59,489 nt of DNA. It comes from Pseudomonas sp. GTDB lineage: Bacteria; Pseudomonadota; Gammaproteobacteria; Pseudomonadales; Pseudomonadaceae. The stretch covers positions 1 through 59,489 of the forward strand of contig NZ_JASLGE010000086.1 in NCBI RefSeq assembly GCF_030150285.1. The letters run 5' to 3'. Below are positions 9,256-17,958 of this stretch, in pieces (within the stretch, counting starts at the first letter, position 1; each line of letters opens with the position of its first letter). The notes under the pieces are model-generated. The model ran no database searches. It saw nothing but the letters and a program-made list of their open reading frames with translations, and was not told the origin of the DNA. The position numbers and the translations under genes are program-made.

Positions 9256-9291
9256 AAGGCCCCTCCATTAACCATGGCGGGGCCTTTTTTT
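9256..9291 (+). terminator. Intrinsic terminator after the second cco operon
   Basis: GC-rich stem AGGCCCC / GGGGCCT with a run of seven T immediately after. It is directly downstream of ccoP and separates the oxidase operon from the toxin-antitoxin remnant and ccoG. Confidence 0.9.
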
Positions 9292-9359
9292 GAGCATTTT
9301 CTTTGGGTTGCTATCGCATCTTATTTAGTAGCAATGTTGCTACATTAGTTTTTTGGGAG

Positions 9360-9852
9360 ATCGCCCCCATCACCACCCTTTCCAGCCGTGAATTCAATCA
9401 GGACACAAGTGGTGATCTCACCGCGCCCCGTGGACTTCTAATGTTTCTGCTCGATACCAACGTGGTCTCAGAACTTCGCAAACCCCAAGCTGACCCGGCC
9501 GTGGTCGCTTGGGCGAACAGCGTCCCCGCCAGCAAACTGTATGTTTGCACCATTACCTTGCTTGAACTTGAAACCGGCATCCTGCGCCTGGAGCAGCGCG
9601 ACCCCGCGCAAGGCGTACCCGCTGCGAAACTGGCTTGAAGCGCATGTTCTGCCCGCTTTTGCAGGTCGCATTCTGTCGATTGATGGTGCCGTTGCCAGAC
9701 GCTGCGCCCGCCTGCATGTGCTCGACCGCAGCAACGAGTGCGATGCCCTGATCGCAGCAACCGCGCTGGTGCATGGCATGACCGTTGTCACCCGCAACAC
9801 CAAGGACTTCGCCTTCAGCGGCGCACACGTCCTGAACCCTTGGCAAGCCTGA
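9360..9852 (+). pseudogene. Decayed Phd-type antitoxin / VapC-type PIN toxin pair
   Basis: Two damaged genes. Upstream of 9441 a short frame reads TTLSSREFNQDTS, the N-terminal DNA-binding start of Phd/YefM-type antitoxins. It then jumps straight to GDLTAPRGLL and the toxin ATG, so most of the antitoxin is deleted. The toxin begins at 9441 with MFLLDTNVVSELRKP (PIN domain, first Asp) and reads to about 9612. There the frame is lost: the original frame stops at 9638, while the next frame continues with LRNWLEAHVLPAF and the conserved NECDALIAATA and VVTRNTKDF motifs to a stop at 9852. One indel near 9610 explains this. The pair is therefore predicted to be inactive unless the frameshift is a sequencing error. 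Confidence 0.8.
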
Positions 9853-9892
9853 TTCAGAGCGATTGCGCACCCTACGCCCGCCCCGAAGTCAA

Positions 9893-9906
9893 TTGATCTG
9901 AGTCAC
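9893..9906 (+). promoter_or_regulatory. Weak ANR-like box upstream of ccoG
   Basis: TTGATCTGAGTCAC: the left half fits the ANR/FNR consensus exactly and the right half (GTCAC) has two mismatches. It lies 164 bases before the ccoG ATG. A promoter between the two is not resolved. The block GCGACCAAAGGTCGC at 9949-9963, shared with the ccoN upstream region, lies in the same gap. Confidence 0.35.
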
Positions 9907-10069
9907 GACTTGTTACAACTACTATACCAAGTTGCGCTTTTCAGGAACGCGACCAAAGGTCGCACCCTTGAGCTAGAGTCACAGGGGTATCATTACGCCA
10001 TTGCATCACCTTCTGACCGCGGTTGGCACGTACTGACCGAGGCATTTTCCACTGCCGTGGGACGCCCTA

Positions 10070-11485
10070 ATGAGCAATCAGATTCCTGTTAACGACGTGA
10101 CACCACCTGCCAAGAAACCCACTGAAAACGTTGACCTCTATGCGGCCCGGGAAAAAATCCATACCCGCGCCTTCACCGGCTTTTTCCGCAACCTGCGCAT
10201 GGCCGGAGGAGCCCTTTTGTTCTTGCTGTACTTCGGTACGGTCTGGCTAAACTGGGGTGGCCATCAGGCCGTCTGGTGGAACCTGCCCGAGCGTAAATTC
10301 TTTATTTTTGGTGCCACCTTCTGGCCACAGGATTTTATCCTGCTGTCCGGCTTGCTGATCGTTGCTGCCTTTGGCCTGTTCTTTATTACCGTGTACGCGG
10401 GTCGAGTCTGGTGTGGCTACACCTGCCCCCAAAGCGTGTGGACCTGGGTGTTTATGTGGTGCGAGAAAGTCACTGAAGGTGACCGCAACCAGCGCATCAA
10501 ACTCGACAAGGCTCCCATGGGGCCGAACAAGTTCTTACGCAAACTCAGCAAGCACCTGCTGTGGTTACTGATAGCCCTTGTCACCGGCCTGACCTTTGTC
10601 GGGTACTTCTCACCGATACGCGAACTGGTCGTCGATTTTTTCACCGGCCAGGCCGATGGCTGGGGTTATTTCTGGGTCGGTTTCATCACCCTCGCCACCT
10701 ATGGTAACGCCGGGTGGTTGCGCGAGCAGGTATGCATTTACATGTGCCCTTATGCACGTTTTCAGAGCGTGATGTTCGACAAGGACACGCTCATTGTTTC
10801 CTACGACCCCCGTCGCGGTGAAGTCCGTGGCCCGCGCAAGAAAGACGCCGACTACAAAGCTCAAGGCCTGGGTGACTGCATCGATTGCACGATGTGCGTA
10901 CAAGTCTGCCCGACCGGAATCGACATCCGCGACGGATTGCAAATTGAATGCATCGGTTGCGCGGCCTGTATCGATGCTTGCGACAGCATCATGGACAAAA
11001 TGAACTACCCGCGCGGCTTGATCAGCTATACCACCGAACACAACCTCTCAGGCCAGAAAACCCATAAATTGCGCCCGCGCCTGATCGGCTATGCCCTGGT
11101 GTTGCTGACCATGATGGGCCTGCTGGCAGCGGCCTTCTTTACCCGCAGCCTGGTAGGCTTCGACGTCAGCAAAGACCGCGTGTTGTACCGGGAAAACGCT
11201 GAAGGTCGAATTGAAAACGTCTACAGTCTGAAAATCATGAACAAGGACCAGCACGATCACACCTACGTGCTCGACGCCATCGGCCTGCCCGACTTGAAAC
11301 TGCAAGGCAAGCGCGAAATCAAGGTCGCGGCAGGCGATATTGTCAGCCTGCCGGTTGAGCTGTCGATTGCTCCCGAGCAACTGCCAGCCAGCACCAACGA
11401 GGTGTTCTTTATCCTCAAGGACGCCGACAACAGCGACATCAACGTCAAAGCCAAGAGCCGTTTCATCGGCCCACACATCAGATAA
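10070..11485 (+). CDS. ccoG: cbb3 oxidase maturation polyferredoxin CcoG
   Basis: An integral-membrane [4Fe-4S] protein of 471 residues required for the copper supply of cbb3 oxidase (CcoG reduces Cu(II) in family members studied). Several membrane helices occur, the first at about residues 43-60. Two bacterial ferredoxin clusters, CIDCTMCVQVCP near residue 270 and CIGCAACIDACD near 294, sit in a soluble domain. The membrane part has extra Cys motifs GYTCPQSVW and IYMCPYARF. The C-terminal ~120 residues form an Ig-like domain. It starts the ccoGHIS group and ccoH follows after 12 bases. Confidence 0.95.
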   Translation: MSNQIPVNDVTPPAKKPTENVDLYAAREKIHTRAFTGFFRNLRMAGGALLFLLYFGTVWLNWGGHQAVWWNLPERKFFIFGATFWPQDFILLSGLLIVAAFGLFFITVYAGRVWCGYTCPQSVWTWVFMWCEKVTEGDRNQRIKLDKAPMGPNKFLRKLSKHLLWLLIALVTGLTFVGYFSPIRELVVDFFTGQADGWGYFWVGFITLATYGNAGWLREQVCIYMCPYARFQSVMFDKDTLIVSYDPRRGEVRGPRKKDADYKAQGLGDCIDCTMCVQVCPTGIDIRDGLQIECIGCAACIDACDSIMDKMNYPRGLISYTTEHNLSGQKTHKLRPRLIGYALVLLTMMGLLAAAFFTRSLVGFDVSKDRVLYRENAEGRIENVYSLKIMNKDQHDHTYVLDAIGLPDLKLQGKREIKVAAGDIVSLPVELSIAPEQLPASTNEVFFILKDADNSDINVKAKSRFIGPHIR

Positions 11486-11497
11486 GAGATACTGCCC

Positions 11498-12040
11498 ATG
11501 CCCGCCGATAAAAATGCCAACCCGTGGTACAAGCAACTATGGCCGTGGATCATCATTGCCATTCTCGCCTGTTCGGTCACCCTGACCCTGTCAATGGTCA
11601 CGATTGCCGTCAACAACCCTGACCACCTGGTTAACGACAACTATTACGAGGCAGGCAAGGGTATCAATCGCTCACTGGACCGTGAACTGCTGGGCCAGAC
11701 CCTGCAATTGAAAGCCACACTGCGCCTGGATGAAATGACGGGTGAAGTGGTGTTGCTGCTGGAAGGCAAGAGCCAACCAAAAACGCTGGAACTGAACCTG
11801 ATATCACCGACCCAGCCCGATAAGGACCGCACGATACTCCTGAGCCTGAGCGATTCAGCCCCAGGCCGCTATATCGGCCAACTGGATGACAAGGTCGAAG
11901 GCCGGCGTTTTGTCGAGCTACTGGGCGTTGAAGATGGCAAGACCTGGCGCCTGTTTGAAGAGGAGCTGGTCGGTCACGACGTTGACTTGCTGCTGGGTGA
12001 CGAACCGCTTCAGGGTGCCGAAGACCACACGGCGAAATAA
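11498..12040 (+). CDS. ccoH: cbb3 oxidase assembly protein CcoH (FixH-like)
   Basis: 180 residues with one N-terminal membrane helix (about residues 14-36, IIIAILACSVTLTLSMVTI), a conserved VNDNYYEAGKGIN segment and a periplasmic beta-rich domain. FixH/CcoH proteins interact with the cbb3 complex during assembly. It lies between ccoG and ccoI, the standard ccoGHIS order, and is separated from ccoI by a REP-like element of about 100 bases. Confidence 0.9.
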   Translation: MPADKNANPWYKQLWPWIIIAILACSVTLTLSMVTIAVNNPDHLVNDNYYEAGKGINRSLDRELLGQTLQLKATLRLDEMTGEVVLLLEGKSQPKTLELNLISPTQPDKDRTILLSLSDSAPGRYIGQLDDKVEGRRFVELLGVEDGKTWRLFEEELVGHDVDLLLGDEPLQGAEDHTAK

Positions 12041-12043
12041 CCT

Positions 12044-12108
12044 CATCGCGAGCAGGACCGCACCTTTAGGTACGCGCGAACCCTGAAGGCCGAGCCTGCC
12101 CGCGATGG
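12044..12108. repeat. REP-like inverted repeat between ccoH and ccoI
   Basis: Imperfect dyad with arms CATCGCGAGCAGG and CCTGCCCGCGATGG around a 38-base centre. A further partial unit CTGCTCGCGA follows at about 12128. The sequence resembles the repetitive extragenic palindromes of Pseudomonas. It may stabilise the upstream mRNA end or attenuate transcription into ccoI. Confidence 0.6.
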
Positions 12109-12145
12109 CGTACTTTTTGGCAACACCTGCTCGCGAAAGACCGTC

Positions 12146-14596
12146 ATGACCTCTCCCGTTCCCTGCTATCACTGCGCCCTGCCCGTGCCACCGGGGAGCC
12201 GGTTCACCGCCGTTGTCCTGGGTGAAACCCGCGAACTCTGCTGCCCCGGCTGCCAGGCCGTGGCAGAGGCCATTGTGGCCGGCGGCCTTGAGCATTATTA
12301 CCAGCACCGCAGTGAAGCGTCTGCCAACCCCGAAGCATTGCCCGTGCAACTGGTTGAAGAACTGGCCCTGTATGACCGTGCCGACGTACAAAAGCCCTTC
12401 GTGCGCCATGAAGGCGAGCAGGCCGAAACAACGCTGTTGATCGAAGGCATCAGTTGTGCCGCGTGCGGCTGGCTGATCGAAAAACACCTGCGCCGCCTAC
12501 CGGCGGTCAGCGAAGCCCGCCTCAACCTCTCCAATCACCGCTTGCACGTGCGTTGGGCTGATAGCCAATTGCCACTGAGTGAAGTGCTGAGCGAGCTCCG
12601 CCATATCGGCTACGCCGCTCATCCTTATCAGCCGGATCGCGCCACCGAGCAATTGGCCCGCGAAAACCGCCTGGCGCTGCGCCAACTCGGTGTCGCAGGG
12701 CTGTTGTGGTTTCAGGCAATGATGGCAACGATGGCCACCTGGCCGGAATTCAATATCGACCTGAGCGCAGAGATGCACACCATCCTGCGCTGGGTGGCAC
12801 TGTTTCTGACGACACCTATCGTGTTTTACAGTTGCGCACCGTTTTTTAAAGGTGCCATGCGCGACTTGCGCACTCGCCATCTCACCATGGATGTTTCGGT
12901 GTCATTGGCGATTGGCGGTGCCTATACGGCCGGGATCTGGACCGCAATCACCGGTGTCGGCGAGCTGTATTTCGACGCCGTCGGCATGTTCGCCCTGTTG
13001 TTGCTGGCAGGGCGCTACCTTGAGCGCAGAGCCCGCGAGCGCACCGCTGCCGCTACCGCGCAATTGGTCAATCTGCTGCCCGCCTCTTGCTTGCGACTGA
13101 TGGATGACGGTCAAAGCGAACGCATCCTGCTGACCGAACTCAAAGTCGGTGACAAGGTACTCGTCCATCCTGGGGCGATTCTGCCTGCTGACGGTAAAAT
13201 CATTGAGGGACAGTCCAGCATTGATGAGTCCCTGTTGACCGGAGAGTACCTGCCGCAAACCCGCATGGCCGGTGATGCCGTGACAGCCGGTACCTTGAAC
13301 GTCGAAGGCGCGCTGACCGTCGAGGTGCTGGCTCTGGGGCAGGACACGCGACTGTCCGCCATTGTCCGCTTGCTGGATCGCGCCCAAACCGAAAAACCCC
13401 GCTTGGCCGAAATTGCCGACAAGGCGGCCCAGTGGTTTCTGTTGTTCTCCCTGGTAGCCGCAGCCGGCATCGGCCTGCTGTGGTGGCAGCTTGACCCCAC
13501 ACGAGCTTTCTGGATCGTGCTGGCCATGCTGGTCGCTACCTGCCCTTGTGCCCTTTCTCTGGCAACCCCGACCGCGCTGACTGCAGCCACCGGCACCCTG
13601 CATAAGCTGGGGCTGCTGTTGACCAGAGGCCACGTTATCGAAGGGCTGAACCAGATCGACACGGTGATTTTCGATAAAACCGGCACCCTCACCGAGGGCC
13701 GTCTGGCGTTACGCGCGATTCGCCCCTTGGCTGACCTGAACAGCGATGATTGCCTGAGCCTGGCCGCTGCTCTCGAAAACCGCTCGGAACACCCGATCGC
13801 CCGCGCCTTCGGCCGTGCGCCCCAAGCCGCCGATGACGTACACAGCACACCCGGGCTAGGCCTTGAGGGGAACATCGGCCAGCAGCGCTTGCGCATCGGC
13901 CAGCCCGGCTTCGTGTGTGCGCTGAGCGGTTGTGAAGTGCCCGACATGCCTGACGAACCTGGTCAATGGCTGCTCTTGGGCGATAGCCAAGGTGCCCTCG
14001 CCTGGCTGGTACTTGACGACCGCCTGCGCGCCGACGCCCCAGCCTTGTTGGCCGCCTGCAAGGCTCGCGGGTGGCGCACGCTACTGCTCTCGGGTGACAG
14101 CTCGCCGATGGTGGCCAGCGTTGCCGCCGAACTGGGCATCGATGAAGCCCAGGGAGGGTTACGCCCGGATGACAAGCTGCGAGTGCTGAAGCAATTACAC
14201 GCCCAGGGCCGCAAGGTGCTGATGCTGGGCGACGGCGTCAACGATGTACCGGTGCTGGCCGCCGCCGACATCAGCATCGCCATGGGCTCGGCCACAGACC
14301 TGGCCAAAACCAGTGCAGATGCGGTACTGCTGTCCAACCGCCTGGACGCGCTGGTTCACGCTTTTAGCCTGGCGCGTCGCACGCGCCGGGTGATCATTGA
14401 AAACCTCTTGTGGGCCGGCCTGTACAATGGCCTGATGCTGCCTTTTGCGGCACTGGGCTGGATCACACCGATCTGGGCCGCCATTGGCATGTCAGTCTCT
14501 TCGCTCACAGTGGTGCTGAACGCGTTGCGCCTCACCCGCATGCCGGCTCAGGTGCCAGCCCGACTGACGCCAGAAACCCGCCCGCTACCGGCCTGA
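12146..14596 (+). CDS. ccoI: Cu+-exporting P1B-type ATPase CcoI (FixI-like)
   Basis: An 816-residue P-type ATPase that exports copper to the periplasm for cbb3 assembly. The N-terminus has a Cys-rich segment (CYHCALPVPPG, CCPGCQ), then a heavy-metal-associated domain with GISCAACGW near residue 100. Membrane helices surround the transport motif CPCALSLATP near 466. The phosphorylation motif DKTGTL is near 511 and the hinge GDGVND near 695. The N-terminal cluster and the CPC motif match the CcoI/FixI/CopA2 subgroup. Confidence 0.95.
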   Translation: MTSPVPCYHCALPVPPGSRFTAVVLGETRELCCPGCQAVAEAIVAGGLEHYYQHRSEASANPEALPVQLVEELALYDRADVQKPFVRHEGEQAETTLLIEGISCAACGWLIEKHLRRLPAVSEARLNLSNHRLHVRWADSQLPLSEVLSELRHIGYAAHPYQPDRATEQLARENRLALRQLGVAGLLWFQAMMATMATWPEFNIDLSAEMHTILRWVALFLTTPIVFYSCAPFFKGAMRDLRTRHLTMDVSVSLAIGGAYTAGIWTAITGVGELYFDAVGMFALLLLAGRYLERRARERTAAATAQLVNLLPASCLRLMDDGQSERILLTELKVGDKVLVHPGAILPADGKIIEGQSSIDESLLTGEYLPQTRMAGDAVTAGTLNVEGALTVEVLALGQDTRLSAIVRLLDRAQTEKPRLAEIADKAAQWFLLFSLVAAAGIGLLWWQLDPTRAFWIVLAMLVATCPCALSLATPTALTAATGTLHKLGLLLTRGHVIEGLNQIDTVIFDKTGTLTEGRLALRAIRPLADLNSDDCLSLAAALENRSEHPIARAFGRAPQAADDVHSTPGLGLEGNIGQQRLRIGQPGFVCALSGCEVPDMPDEPGQWLLLGDSQGALAWLVLDDRLRADAPALLAACKARGWRTLLLSGDSSPMVASVAAELGIDEAQGGLRPDDKLRVLKQLHAQGRKVLMLGDGVNDVPVLAAADISIAMGSATDLAKTSADAVLLSNRLDALVHAFSLARRTRRVIIENLLWAGLYNGLMLPFAALGWITPIWAAIGMSVSSLTVVLNALRLTRMPAQVPARLTPETRPLPA

Positions 14597-14616
14597 ACCG
14601 GTCGCATGGAGTTGAT

Positions 14617-14847
14617 ATGCCAGCACTTTACGTCATGATTCCTGCGGCTCTACTGATCGTCGCCATTGCCATTTTTATCTTTTTTTGGGCCGTGGACAGT
14701 GGCCAGTACGATGACCTTGACAGCCCGGCCCACAGCATCCTGTTTGACGATCAGGATCCGCAGCACACGGCAGCCGTCGAAGAAGCCAGACACCCGCACG
14801 CCGAGCCGGCCAAAGACACCGACCCTAAAGCGCCACCTCATGTTTGA
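14617..14847 (+). CDS. ccoS: cbb3 oxidase maturation protein CcoS
   Basis: A 76-residue single-span protein (helix about residues 5-27, YVMIPAALLIVAIAIFIFFW) followed by VDSGQYDDLDSPAHSILFDD, the signature of CcoS/FixS. It is needed for cofactor insertion in cbb3 in family members studied. The ATG at 14617 was chosen because TGGAG lies just before it. Its stop overlaps the next gene's start. Confidence 0.93.
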   Translation: MPALYVMIPAALLIVAIAIFIFFWAVDSGQYDDLDSPAHSILFDDQDPQHTAAVEEARHPHAEPAKDTDPKAPPHV

Positions 14848-15523
14848 GTTGGCACCGCTGCTGGTCAGCGCCGTCATCCTGGGGCTGCTGGGTGGCGGCC
14901 ACTGCCTGGGCATGTGCGGCGGCCTGATGGGCGCGCTGACCCTCGCCATCCCCAAAGAACAGCGCAGTCGACGCTTCAGGCTGCTGCTGGCCTACAACCT
15001 GGGCCGCGTGCTGAGCTACGCCACGGCAGGCTTGCTGCTGGGGCTGGCGGGCTGGGCAGTGGCCAACAGCCCGGCTGCGCTGTTTATGCGCGTACTGGCA
15101 GGCTTGCTATTGATTGGCATGGGGCTGTACCTGGCGGGCTGGTGGAGCGGTTTAACCCGTATAGAAGGTCTGGGCCGTGGTCTATGGCGTCATATTCAGC
15201 CCGTGGCCACCCGCCTGCTGCCGGTGTCGAGCCTGCCCCGCGCCCTGTTATTGGGCAGCCTGTGGGGCTGGTTGCCGTGCGGGCTGGTGTACAGCACGTT
15301 GATCTGGTCCGCCAGCCAGGGCAGTGCAATCGACAGCGCCTTGCTGATGCTGGCCTTCGGTCTTGGTACCTGGCCGGTACTGCTGGCCACAGGCTTGGCC
15401 GCTGAGCGCGTCACGGCCCTGCTGCGCAAACGCAGCGTCAGAATGAGCGGCGGGGTACTGGTGATTCTGTTTGGCCTCTGGACCCTGCCCGGCCCGCATC
15501 AGCACTGGCTCATGGGGCATTGA
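14840..15523 (+). CDS. SafE/DsbD-like membrane protein next to ccoS
   Basis: A 227-residue polytopic membrane protein. The N-terminal GGGHCLGMCGG motif and a second WGWLPCGLVYS motif mark the sulfite-exporter/UreH-like DsbD_2 family that is usually linked to ccoGHIS in gammaproteobacteria. A role in copper or thiol chemistry during cbb3 assembly is inferred from context. The start at 14840 gives the conserved MFELAPLLVSA N-terminus and overlaps the ccoS stop. A longer frame starting at 14666 runs through ccoS out of frame and was rejected. Confidence 0.85.
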   Translation: MFELAPLLVSAVILGLLGGGHCLGMCGGLMGALTLAIPKEQRSRRFRLLLAYNLGRVLSYATAGLLLGLAGWAVANSPAALFMRVLAGLLLIGMGLYLAGWWSGLTRIEGLGRGLWRHIQPVATRLLPVSSLPRALLLGSLWGWLPCGLVYSTLIWSASQGSAIDSALLMLAFGLGTWPVLLATGLAAERVTALLRKRSVRMSGGVLVILFGLWTLPGPHQHWLMGH

Positions 15524-15542
15524 CCCGCCGCCCCGCCCACCG

Positions 15543-15556
15543 TTGATGCAAATCAA
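15543..15556 (+). promoter_or_regulatory. Perfect ANR/FNR box upstream of hemN
   Basis: TTGATGCAAATCAA matches the consensus TTGAT-N4-ATCAA in all ten specified bases. It is centred 70 bases before the hemN ATG, consistent with a class II position (about -41.5) if transcription starts near 15591. Confidence 0.88.
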
Positions 15557-15619
15557 GGCGTTGCAAATTCTGAGCCCCTAGACTCCTGCGCATTGTCAGT
15601 CTTTTAGGGGAGTACCCGC

Positions 15620-17002
15620 ATGCTCGACGCCATTCGTTGGGACTCAGATTTAATTCGCCGTTACGATCTGGCGGGGCCGCGCTACACCTCGTATCCGACA
15701 GCGATGCAATTCAATGATCAGGTCAGCCCATTCGACCTGCTCTACGCCTTGCGCGAGAGCCGCAAGGCCCTGCGCTCACTGTCGCTGTATGTGCATGTGC
15801 CGTTTTGCGCCAATATTTGCTACTACTGCGCCTGCAACAAGGTCATCACCAAAGACCGCGGACGGGCCCAGCCCTATTTGCAGCGCCTGGAAGAAGAAAT
15901 CAAGCGTGTAGCCTGCCATCTCGACCCTCGGCAACAGGTCGAGCAGCTGCATTTCGGGGGCGGCACGCCGACATTCCTCAGCCACGATGAACTGCGACAC
16001 CTGATGGCCACACTGCGCGAGCACTTCAATCTGCTGGACGACGACTCGGGCGATTACGGGATCGAAATTGACCCGCGCGAAGCTGACTGGTCGACCATGG
16101 GGTTGTTACGCGAACTGGGCTTCAATCGCGTGAGTATCGGCCTGCAAGACCTCGACCCGACCGTTCAACGCGCAGTCAATCGCCTGCAAAGCCTGGAAGA
16201 AACCCGCGCCGTCATTGATGCAGCCCGCACATTGCAATTTCGCTCCATCAACATCGACCTGATCTATGGCTTGCCCAAGCAAACACCTGAGGCTTTTTCC
16301 CGCACGGTAGAAGAGGTCATCAGCCTGCAACCGGATCGCCTGTCCGTCTTCAATTACGCGCACCTGCCAGAGCGCTTTATGCCTCAACGCCGCATCAACA
16401 CGAGCGACCTGCCCTCGCCTGCGGAAAAGCTCGAAATGCTTGAACGCACCATCAATCAGCTCACCGCCGCCGGTTATCGGTACATCGGCATGGACCACTT
16501 TGCCCTGCCAGACGATGAACTGGCCATAGCCCAAGAAGAGTCAACATTGCAGCGCAATTTCCAGGGCTATACCACCCACGGTCATTGCGACCTGATCGGG
16601 CTCGGCGTGTCGGCCATCAGCCAAATCGGTGATCTGTACTGCCAGAACAACAGTGACCTGACGCAATACCAGCAAGTGATAGCCAGCGGCCAGCTCGCGA
16701 CGGTTCGCGGTGTACTGTGCAGTGCCGACGATACGATCAAACGCGAGGTTATCCAGCAAATCATCTGCCATTTACACCTGTCATTTGCAGACATCGAGCA
16801 GGCTTTCAATATCGACTTCCGGGACTATTTTGCAGCGCAATGGCCCACACTGCTGACCATGGCTGAGCACGGCCTGATTACACTGGACAACGAGCAACTG
16901 ACCGTACTGCCAGCAGGCCGTCTACTGGTGCGCTCCGTGTGCATGGTGTTCGATGCCTATCTCGAGCAACAAAACCGGCAACGGTTTTCACGTGTGATCT
17001 AA
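15620..17002 (+). CDS. hemN: Oxygen-independent coproporphyrinogen III oxidase
   Basis: A cytoplasmic radical-SAM enzyme of 460 residues that decarboxylates coproporphyrinogen III to protoporphyrinogen IX without O2, supplying haem in microaerobic or anaerobic growth. The cluster motif CANICYYCACNK (CxxxCxxCxC) is near residue 62. The N-terminal GPRYTSYPTA and the FGGGTPTF segment near residue 113 are typical of true HemN rather than HemW. A perfect ANR box lies upstream and anr downstream, so regulation by oxygen is expected. Confidence 0.96.
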   Translation: MLDAIRWDSDLIRRYDLAGPRYTSYPTAMQFNDQVSPFDLLYALRESRKALRSLSLYVHVPFCANICYYCACNKVITKDRGRAQPYLQRLEEEIKRVACHLDPRQQVEQLHFGGGTPTFLSHDELRHLMATLREHFNLLDDDSGDYGIEIDPREADWSTMGLLRELGFNRVSIGLQDLDPTVQRAVNRLQSLEETRAVIDAARTLQFRSINIDLIYGLPKQTPEAFSRTVEEVISLQPDRLSVFNYAHLPERFMPQRRINTSDLPSPAEKLEMLERTINQLTAAGYRYIGMDHFALPDDELAIAQEESTLQRNFQGYTTHGHCDLIGLGVSAISQIGDLYCQNNSDLTQYQQVIASGQLATVRGVLCSADDTIKREVIQQIICHLHLSFADIEQAFNIDFRDYFAAQWPTLLTMAEHGLITLDNEQLTVLPAGRLLVRSVCMVFDAYLEQQNRQRFSRVI

Positions 17003-17168
17003 CCGTTATCCTCGGCGACGAAAAAACGGTGATGCTCTTTTTAACGCCCCTTAACGCCCTGCTCAAGCGGGTGGCCGGGGCGGCTGCGCCTGTTTCGCGC
17101 GCTGGCCTCGACTCCTTTGCTGAGTTACCCTTGCATCTTATGTGTGTTTTCCCACAAGGATCGAAGAA

Positions 17169-17903
17169 ATGCCCGAGCCAGTAAAAGTGCGCGCCCATAG
17201 CCAGGCCCAATGCAAGGACTGCAGCCTGGCCCCTCTGTGTTTGCCACTTTCGTTGAATCTGGAAGACATGGATGCGCTGGATGAAATCGTTAAGCGCGGT
17301 CGCCCTTTGAAAAAAGGTGAGTTTCTGTTCCGCCAGGGCGACAAATTCGGTTCGGTCTATGCAGTCCGTTCAGGCGCACTCAAAACCTTCAGCTTGAGCG
17401 GTGCCGGCGAAGAACAAATTACGGGATTCCACTTGCCAAGTGAGCTGGTGGGTTTGTCCGGCATGGACACCGAAAGCTATCCCGTATCAGCTCAAGCGCT
17501 GGAGACCACGCCCGTTTGCGAAATCCCCTTCGAACGGCTGGACGAACTTTCCGTACAGTTGCCGCAACTTCGTCGCCAGTTAATGCGCATCATGAGCCGG
17601 GAAATTCGCGATGATCAGCAAATGATGCTGTTGCTGTCGAAAAAGACCGCCGATGAGCGCATCGCGACCTTTCTGGTGAACCTGTCAGCGCGGTTCCGTG
17701 CACGGGGCTTCTCGGCCAATCAGTACCGCCTGAGCATGTCGCGCAATGAAATCGGCAACTATCTGGGGCTGGCGGTTGAAACCGTTTCCCGTGTGTTCAC
17801 CCGGCTGCAAGCGGATGGCTTGATCACCGCTGAAGGCAAGGAAGTGCACATTATTGATCCCATAAAGCTGTGCGCCCTGGCTGGCGGCTCGCAAGAAGCC
17901 TAA
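17169..17903 (+). CDS. anr: Oxygen-sensing transcription regulator Anr (FNR family)
   Basis: A 244-residue Crp/FNR regulator. The [4Fe-4S] ligands are visible as C15, C18 and C24 (CKDCSLAPLC) plus C117 (TTPVCEIPF). A cyclic-nucleotide-like barrel follows, then a helix-turn-helix with the recognition helix ETVSRVFTRL, which fits FNR-type TTGAT sites. The start at 17169 gives the length known for P. aeruginosa Anr and has AGGA eight bases before it; an upstream ATG at 17142 would add nine residues. It is the expected activator of hemN and at least one cco operon here. It faces recR convergently. Confidence 0.96.
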   Translation: MPEPVKVRAHSQAQCKDCSLAPLCLPLSLNLEDMDALDEIVKRGRPLKKGEFLFRQGDKFGSVYAVRSGALKTFSLSGAGEEQITGFHLPSELVGLSGMDTESYPVSAQALETTPVCEIPFERLDELSVQLPQLRRQLMRIMSREIRDDQQMMLLLSKKTADERIATFLVNLSARFRARGFSANQYRLSMSRNEIGNYLGLAVETVSRVFTRLQADGLITAEGKEVHIIDPIKLCALAGGSQEA

Positions 17904-17915
17904 GCGCAACTTGCC

Positions 17916-17951
17916 GCTGTACGGGGGCGCGGGGTGCGGCCCCCGTACAGC
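17916..17951. terminator. Bidirectional terminator between anr and recR
   Basis: Perfect 13-base arms GCTGTACGGGGGC / GCCCCCGTACAGC around a 10-base centre, in the 55-base gap between two convergent genes. It lacks a clean T run on either side, so its action rests on hairpin strength and position. Confidence 0.65.
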
Positions 17952-17958
17952 GCGGGCA

